From MVRV01 sp964646755 (GTDB lineage: Bacteria; Desulfobacterota; Syntrophia; Syntrophales; Smithellaceae): 64,000 bases of DNA. Location of the stretch: contig CAZYIE010000014.1 of the NCBI GenBank assembly GCA_964646755.1, forward strand, positions 1 to 64,000, in the 5' to 3' direction. Shown piece by piece: positions 59,641 to 64,000 of the stretch; positions within the stretch are counted from its first letter, which is position 1; each line of letters opens with the position of its first letter. Below the pieces are notes generated by a model. It was not told the origin of the DNA. It saw nothing but the letters and a program-made list of their open reading frames with translations, and searched no databases. A program made the translations under genes and the position numbers.

Positions 59641-60006
59641 ATGAAAATAAAACGAGATTTTATAACAAACTCCAGTTCAACCAGTTTTATAATTGCCTGT
59701 AAATCTGAAGCGAGCGACAAAGATGATTTTATTGATAAGTTTAACGGAATGCTTAAAGATTATATAAAGAAGAGGGAGTGGGATGAGGAATTTAAAGAAC
59801 CGCCATTGCTAACCAGTGATAGGGTGACTGCCCCCAGGCAGGGTGTATTTGTCATTCAGGATTTCGTTCCCGTTTACTCCAATGATCAGGATACGCCACA
59901 GTATATTCAGGAATTGTTCCTTGATAACGACTCGGATATCGGCAAATTATTTGAACAGGCGGGAATTAAGCTAATAGATGTAAAAGCAAAAGACCTAAAT
60001 GAATAA
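59641..60006 (+). CDS. Small protein with KIKRxFxTNSSSTSF N-terminus
   Basis: 121 residues from ATG 59641. The first 16 residues read MKIKRDFITNSSSTSF, a short conserved N-terminal signature shared by many otherwise unrelated hypothetical proteins of phages, plasmids and genomic islands; its job is not known. The remaining acidic part (DDFIDKFNGMLKDYIKKREW, FLDNDSDIGKLFEQAG) is unremarkable. It is followed 28 bases later by the PIN gene. The operator repeat lies about 190 bases upstream. Confidence 0.65.
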   Translation: MKIKRDFITNSSSTSFIIACKSEASDKDDFIDKFNGMLKDYIKKREWDEEFKEPPLLTSDRVTAPRQGVFVIQDFVPVYSNDQDTPQYIQELFLDNDSDIGKLFEQAGIKLIDVKAKDLNE

Positions 60007-60034
60007 AACATAGAATTAAGCTATTTAGGTGACC

Positions 60035-61147
60035 ATGAAAATTCTTATTGATACCCATATTCTGATTCAGAGAGAGTTCGACCGCGCTGTCGAAAGGCAT
60101 CTGTCGGATGTAATTCGCTATATAAATGATTTAAATTACCAGGTCGTTGTCCACCCCCGTTCTGTCGCTGAAATTGAAAAAGACAAAAATATTCCAAACA
60201 GAAGTGCCTTGCTATCTAAAATTAGAACGTATTCCTGTCTTAATTCGCAATCAAATCCCTATGACGATAAAGACTTTTTTAAAGTAATACAGAAACCAAA
60301 AAGCGAACGTGATACGGTTGACAGCTATCTATTATATTGTCTCTACAGAAGAGAAGTCGATATTTTTTTGACGGAAGACGCGGACATCATGGAAAATGCG
60401 GCACTGTTAAGTATCTCAAACAAAGTGATGAGCATGCAGAAAGCTGCAATATTTTTCAAAAATACACTTAATGAGAGAAAAGCTAAGGGCGGCAATGCTC
60501 CCGTGTTTTGTTTTTATAAAAAGGGAGCACACTGGTACATAGGGGAGAAGGACAGGGAAATATCTTTTGAACATCAGAGTGGGTTCGGGTTTATTCATTA
60601 CATGTTAGGTAAAGAGTATAAACAGTTACGACCAGCGGTTATATATCAGTGTGATGTAGTTTCCGGTGATGAAGGAAAGACATCGGAAAGAGAGATCATT
60701 GAGCTTGATTTGAACCCAGAGAGTTCTCTCGATAATTATAGTGAACTGCTTTCAAAAGAACAAATACGTTCATATAAAGCAGCCATCAATCAACTCCAAC
60801 ATGACATTGATACTGGTGATACTGATGATAATGATCTGTCTTTATCCGCTGAGGAAAATATTATCAAAAACGAAAAGAAAATGGAACAGATCGCTTGGAT
60901 AAAAAGGGAGTTAAAACAGAATTCATATAATAAAATTAGACCGAAACGAGATCACCATTCACAACAGGAAAAAGCTCGGACAAATGTTACACGTTCAATA
61001 AAGAGAGCGTTATCAATAATTCACAAGGACAAAACGATTGCTTCTATTACAGGATATCTGAACAAAGGAACAATAAGAACGGGAGACACATGCTCCTATT
61101 ACCCGGTGAAAGCTGGCATACCCATCTGGATTCTTGACCCACCATGA
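60035..61147 (+). CDS. PIN-domain protein with conserved C-terminal element
   Basis: 370 residues from ATG 60035 (a GTG two codons upstream is possible). The N-terminal PIN-like nuclease domain (about 1-150) has ILIDTHILIQRE, VAEIEKDK and DTVDSYLLYCLY...FLTEDADI, giving the four acidic residues. A middle charged coiled coil leads to the C-terminal KARTNVTRSIKRALSIIHK then IRTGDTCSYYP, an element found at the ends of various large bacterial regulatory or signalling proteins. It is likely an RNase-type effector or regulator of the element. It is co-directional with the excisionase. Confidence 0.7.
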   Translation: MKILIDTHILIQREFDRAVERHLSDVIRYINDLNYQVVVHPRSVAEIEKDKNIPNRSALLSKIRTYSCLNSQSNPYDDKDFFKVIQKPKSERDTVDSYLLYCLYRREVDIFLTEDADIMENAALLSISNKVMSMQKAAIFFKNTLNERKAKGGNAPVFCFYKKGAHWYIGEKDREISFEHQSGFGFIHYMLGKEYKQLRPAVIYQCDVVSGDEGKTSEREIIELDLNPESSLDNYSELLSKEQIRSYKAAINQLQHDIDTGDTDDNDLSLSAEENIIKNEKKMEQIAWIKRELKQNSYNKIRPKRDHHSQQEKARTNVTRSIKRALSIIHKDKTIASITGYLNKGTIRTGDTCSYYPVKAGIPIWILDPP

Positions 61148-61178
61148 GACGCTAAAAAATATTCATCGAACCATCCGC

Positions 61179-61202
61179 AGAACAATGTTCCCCAAATGTT
61201 CC
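61179..61202 (-). promoter_or_regulatory. 24-bp operator-like repeat, copy 2
   Basis: The reverse complement of this stretch matches 59430-59453 at 21 of 24 bases, including the palindrome GGAACATTGTTC. It lies about 75 bases before the excisionase-like start at 61278. Confidence 0.6.
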
Positions 61203-61277
61203 ACTGACAATCACCCAACCCTTACAGTTAGCAAGATTGTTTTGCTAAACTTCTGTGTTACAGGGTGGGCAATAGGT

Positions 61278-61658
61278 ATGGAACAGGAACAACAACAAGA
61301 CAGAAAGCTTTTAACAGTTTCAGATGTAGCGGCTTATTTGAGTATAAAAGAAAAAACCGTATATGCCAAAGTGGCAGCAAAGGAGATTCCTCATTATAAG
61401 CTTAATTACCTCATCAGGTTCCGTCTCGATGAGATTGACGCATGGTTAGGCGGCTGCAGACAGTATAAAAAACCAGAGGCAGAACAACAGAAGACCAGGA
61501 GAAAAAGAAAGAAAGCATCCAACAGGACCAATGATCATATCAACAAAATTGCTGGAAAGATCATTGACGAAGAGAGCAATAAATATTACTCTGCTGAGTA
61601 CGGGAAGTCAGACCGGATCGAGGGACCCAAGAAGGAGATAAACAATGGGTCTATATAA
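61278..61658 (+). CDS. Excisionase-like HTH_17 (MerR-type) protein
   Basis: 126 residues from ATG 61278; the longer frame upstream runs across the operator repeat. The N-terminal winged-helix (LLTVSDVAAYLSIKEKTVYA then LNYLIRFRLDEIDAWL) is the HTH_17/excisionase type, followed by a Lys/Arg-rich tail. It precedes and overlaps the integrase by 14 bases. It likely works as recombination directionality factor or as regulator of integrase expression. Confidence 0.82.
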   Translation: MEQEQQQDRKLLTVSDVAAYLSIKEKTVYAKVAAKEIPHYKLNYLIRFRLDEIDAWLGGCRQYKKPEAEQQKTRRKRKKASNRTNDHINKIAGKIIDEESNKYYSAEYGKSDRIEGPKKEINNGSI

Positions 61659-62685
61659 AAGAGATTTGGTCTGGTGGATTAGTTTTACTCATAATGGCAA
61701 GCAAATTAGGCGCTCAACGGAAACGGAAGACAGGACGCTTGCCAAAAGGATCTTTGACAAATTAAAAGGGCAAATAGCAGAGGGAAAATGGTTCGAAAAG
61801 CCACCCGATGATGATTACACGTTAAAAGATCTAAAACTGGAACTCGTAAACGATTACAAACTTAAAAGCCGCAGATCATTGGATCGTGCAGAGCTTAGCA
61901 TGAAACATCTGGGTTCTTTTTTGGGCGATGTGAAAGTCAAAGAGATTACCTCGGAATTGATCAGTGGTTATATTCTTAATAGGCAGGAAGCAGGCGCGAG
62001 TAACGGGACAATTAACAGAGAGTTGTCCGCTTTAAAACGAATGTTCACCTTGGGTGCAGGATGCAAACCGCCCAAAGTTATGGGTGTGCCTCCTGTCCCA
62101 AAGCTTAAAGAGGCAGCGGCCAGAGAAGGTTTTTTTGAGCACAAGGAATATGTCCGGTTGAGGGAATTCTTGCCTGATTATTTAAAAACTGTCCTGACCA
62201 TCGCATATTATACAGGTATGAGAAAAAAAGAAATTCTGAATTTGACGTGGGATCATACCAATGTTTTTGAAAAAAAGATAACTCTTCGGGCAGGTACAAC
62301 TAAAAACGATCAGGGACGGGTGATATTTCTGTCGGGTGAACTATATGAAACCATATTGAAACAAAAGAAGATCAGAGATAATCGTTTTCCGGATTGTCGC
62401 TATGTTTGTTTCAGAGATGGTTATCAGATAAAAAACTATCAGGATGCCTGGCATACTGCATGTAAAAAGGCGGGACTGATTGGAAAACTGCTTCACGACA
62501 ACAGAAGAACTGCGGTGCGTAATATGTCACGGGCAGGCATACCCGATACGGTCGCAATGAAAATTTCCGGTCATAAAACGAGAAGTGTCTTTGACAGGTA
62601 TAACATTACAAGTGAAGAGGATCTGCGTATGGCCGCAGAAAAAATGGCTGGAATATATCAGGATAAACAGGTGTCGATTCTCTAG
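61645..62685 (+). CDS. Tyrosine recombinase (integrase) of the tRNA-Sec element
   Basis: 346 residues. An N-terminal arm-binding region (KRDLVWWISFTHNGKQIRRS), a SAM-like core-binding domain (about 55-150) and a catalytic domain (about 160-320) with Arg193 (YYTGMRKKEILNLTW), a Lys near 220, His284 and Arg287 (LLHDNRRTAVRN), His310 (ISGHKTRSVFDRY) and Tyr319. All catalytic residues are kept. The gene lies 95 bases from the right attachment repeat, which is the tRNA-Sec 3' half, so this enzyme probably targets selC. Confidence 0.93.
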   Translation: MGLYKRDLVWWISFTHNGKQIRRSTETEDRTLAKRIFDKLKGQIAEGKWFEKPPDDDYTLKDLKLELVNDYKLKSRRSLDRAELSMKHLGSFLGDVKVKEITSELISGYILNRQEAGASNGTINRELSALKRMFTLGAGCKPPKVMGVPPVPKLKEAAAREGFFEHKEYVRLREFLPDYLKTVLTIAYYTGMRKKEILNLTWDHTNVFEKKITLRAGTTKNDQGRVIFLSGELYETILKQKKIRDNRFPDCRYVCFRDGYQIKNYQDAWHTACKKAGLIGKLLHDNRRTAVRNMSRAGIPDTVAMKISGHKTRSVFDRYNITSEEDLRMAAEKMAGIYQDKQVSIL

Positions 62686-62695
62686 GTTGAAACTT

Positions 62696-62713
62696 TATCA
62701 CAATTTTATCACA
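62696..62713 (+). promoter_or_regulatory. Right subterminal 18-bp integrase-arm-like site
   Basis: The sequence TATCACAATTTTATCACA is identical and in the same orientation as at 38262-38279. It is 68 bases from the right attachment repeat, just after the integrase stop. Confidence 0.5.
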
Positions 62714-62780
62714 ATCAAGATTCATATCGAAAATTTGTGATTGCCGAAATTTCAGAAACAATTCCTAACTTATTGAAATA

Positions 62781-62848
62781 AATGGCGGAAGTGCATGAGA
62801 ATCGAACTCACCCGGGACGGTTTTAGCGCCCCACACCGGATTTGAAGT
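62781..62848 (-). repeat. selC: Right attachment repeat (tRNA-Sec 3' half)
   Basis: The second copy of the 68-bp repeat (one C/T difference from the left copy). It contains the tRNA-Sec variable arm, T arm and acceptor 3' strand, but directly after ACTTCAAAT the sequence becomes TGC-based, with no 5' anticodon stem. It is not an intact tRNA. This implies a further element to the right in the same target. Confidence 0.85.
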
Positions 62849-63195
62849 GCAACAAGCGGGTAATCCAGGTGAAAGGAGGGATACTGAAAGAAATAAAGAT
62901 TTTAAATAGTTACCTCTTGCTTCGTTTAGAAGCGCTTCATGAGGTAATGCAAGGAAGTAGGGGGATATATTCTGTGAAGTGTTGACCAAGTGTTGACCAA
63001 AACCTAACTGCTGCAAGATTTTTTCCTAAGATTAATATCATCTATCTGTTGCAGACTCCACTCAATGAAATTCTCGAAAACCATTTGTCTATAAGCTTAG
63101 GATTTACAACCGTTTAATGACAGTTCGGTTGTGCCTGAATATGTATAACTGTCTAAATAATTTATGTTTTATTACATAAGGCTTAGGAGATTATC
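62849..63195. other. Left end of a probable second element
   Basis: About 350 bases with no recognised gene, RNA or repeat. By position between the right tRNA-Sec repeat and the primase gene, it should be the end of a tandem element. Confidence 0.4.
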
Positions 63196-64000
63196 ATGAA
63201 TACTAAAATAGAAGATCACAAAAAACAAGCTATATCATCTTTGAAGGGCGCGCAACGATTACCTTCAAATCCGCTCCTTAATAATTTCTATTTAAGGCCG
63301 ATGATAGTTAGTGGAGAAGTTAATATAGAAGCAATTCCGAAAGAATTACGAAAAGTTGAACATTGGGTCGCATGGAAGAAAGGAAACCCAAAGCCGAACG
63401 GCAAACGTCCAAAAATCCCTATGAACCCGAACACTGGAGAGTCTGCCTCACCTAGTGATCCGCAGACATGGGGACCTTTTGAAAAAACTTGCAAGTTTTA
63501 CATAAAAAACAAAAAAAGAGGTTGTGCAGGGATTGGCTTCGTTTTTAACGATAGCGACCCATATTGGGGGATGGATTTAGATCATTGTCGAAACAAAAAA
63601 ACAGGCGAGCTCAGTAAACTCGCAAGAGATGTTCTCTCACAATTTGATACCTACGCAGAGATTTCGCCGTCCGGAACGGGTATAAAACTTATCGGGAAAG
63701 GTAAACTACCCGGGAAAGGAATCCACACGGATAAAGTTGAATTATATGATTGTAAGAGGTTTTTCACAATTACAGGGTGGTGTTTAGGAGGGCACCATAT
63801 TGCCATTAAGGATAAATCTAGTGAGATTGCTGATTTTTACAATTCGCTATCACCCCCCCAAAAAGAGGAACCGAAGAAAACACAAGCAATAGTTTCTTCT
63901 TTTCTAACTGATAATGAAGTTATTGCCAAAGCGACTAATGCCGCTAATGGTGATAAGTTTACAAGCCTTATGGAAGGGGACTCCGGCGGTTATAACAATG
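63196..64000 (+). CDS. Primase-polymerase-like protein, cut by window edge
   Basis: 268 codons from ATG 63196 (TTAGGAGATTAT site), open to the right edge. After a short N-terminus, VEHWVAWKKGNPKPNGKRPK, GFVFNDSDPYWGMDLDHC, AEISPSGTGIKLIGKG and ELYDCKRFFTITG match the Prim-Pol domain of plasmid and phage replication proteins (metal-binding Asp pair in MDLD and the SPSGTGIK loop). A helicase domain usually follows outside the window. It differs from the Prim-Pol of the first element, supporting a second, distinct element. Confidence 0.82.
   Translation, partial: MNTKIEDHKKQAISSLKGAQRLPSNPLLNNFYLRPMIVSGEVNIEAIPKELRKVEHWVAWKKGNPKPNGKRPKIPMNPNTGESASPSDPQTWGPFEKTCKFYIKNKKRGCAGIGFVFNDSDPYWGMDLDHCRNKKTGELSKLARDVLSQFDTYAEISPSGTGIKLIGKGKLPGKGIHTDKVELYDCKRFFTITGWCLGGHHIAIKDKSSEIADFYNSLSPPQKEEPKKTQAIVSSFLTDNEVIAKATNAANGDKFTSLMEGDSGGYNN

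Larger units (their letters stand above)
38067..62848. mobile_element. Integrative element in tRNA-Sec, about 24.7 kb
   Basis: It is defined by direct repeats of the tRNA-Sec 3' half at both ends, a tyrosine integrase 95 bases from the right repeat, an excisionase-like gene, and matching 18-bp subterminal sites near both ends. It contains replication (iterons, initiator, primase-helicase), recombination (SSB, SWIM protein, RecB-like nuclease, UvrD-like helicase), DNA-modification (TGT-like, ParB-like) and cargo genes. No relaxase, coupling protein or T4SS is seen, and no phage structural gene. It is a self-replicating integrative element, mobilised by unknown means. Confidence 0.85.

Noticed and set aside
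62765..63016. 83-residue minus-strand frame
   Set aside because: Its C-terminal part is the translated tRNA-Sec repeat, the same peptide as at the left repeat; not a real gene.

Overview
The window looks like the chromosome of an anaerobic, probably syntrophic deltaproteobacterium of the Syntrophales (Syntrophus/Smithella) type. This is inferred from gene content, not from a marker gene: an acetyl-CoA hydrolase/transferase-family CoA-transferase beside a fused ADP-forming acyl-CoA synthetase, a phenylacetate-CoA ligase, many PAS, TPR and sigma-54 regulators, and a selenoprotein gene. A 10-base N run at 24448-24457 is a scaffold join, so order across that point is not certain.

Positions 1-29440 are mainly core genome. 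They hold a truncated multi-PAS sensor, tRNA-Ala(CGC), two PilT/PilU-type retraction ATPases with a receiver-like protein, the CoA-transferase and acyl-CoA synthetase, and a HesB/IscA-like selenoprotein with an in-frame UGA. Two toxin-antitoxin pairs follow, then a transglutaminase-like protein, a Mesh1-type HD hydrolase and a tripartite ABC efflux set. After these come Mpg glycosylase, asd (its terminator split by a 132-bp MITE-like element), ribF, tRNA-Leu(CAG), a hybrid histidine kinase and paaK.

Positions 27874-33948 form a signalling/defence-like cluster. A sigma-54 activator with an N-terminal CARF-like domain is followed by higBA. Next comes a good GG-N10-GC sigma-54 promoter candidate directly in front of a TPR-histidine kinase, an overlapping receiver-like protein, and a SeqA-like plus RAMA-like protein. 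The layout suggests nucleotide-responsive control of a two-component, Detocs-like module, but this is inference.

Positions 38067-62848 are an integrative element of about 24.7 kb in the tRNA-Sec gene. It is bounded by 68-bp direct repeats (one mismatch) of the tRNA-Sec 3' half, with a tyrosine integrase and excisionase at the right end. Inside are a replication module (four 22-bp iterons, a putative initiator, a primase-polymerase/helicase) and a recombination module (SSB, SWIM protein, RecB-like nuclease, UvrD-like helicase). There is also a TGT-superfamily DpdA-like enzyme next to a ParB-like protein, suggesting 7-deazaguanine insertion into DNA, and a cargo end with HEPN-like, nuclease-like and envelope proteins. 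A 24-bp operator-like sequence recurs before the modification/replication operon and before the excisionase/integrase. Neither end carries an intact tRNA-Sec, and a second primase gene starts right of the right repeat. A second, tandem element therefore probably extends past the window, with the intact tRNA beyond it.
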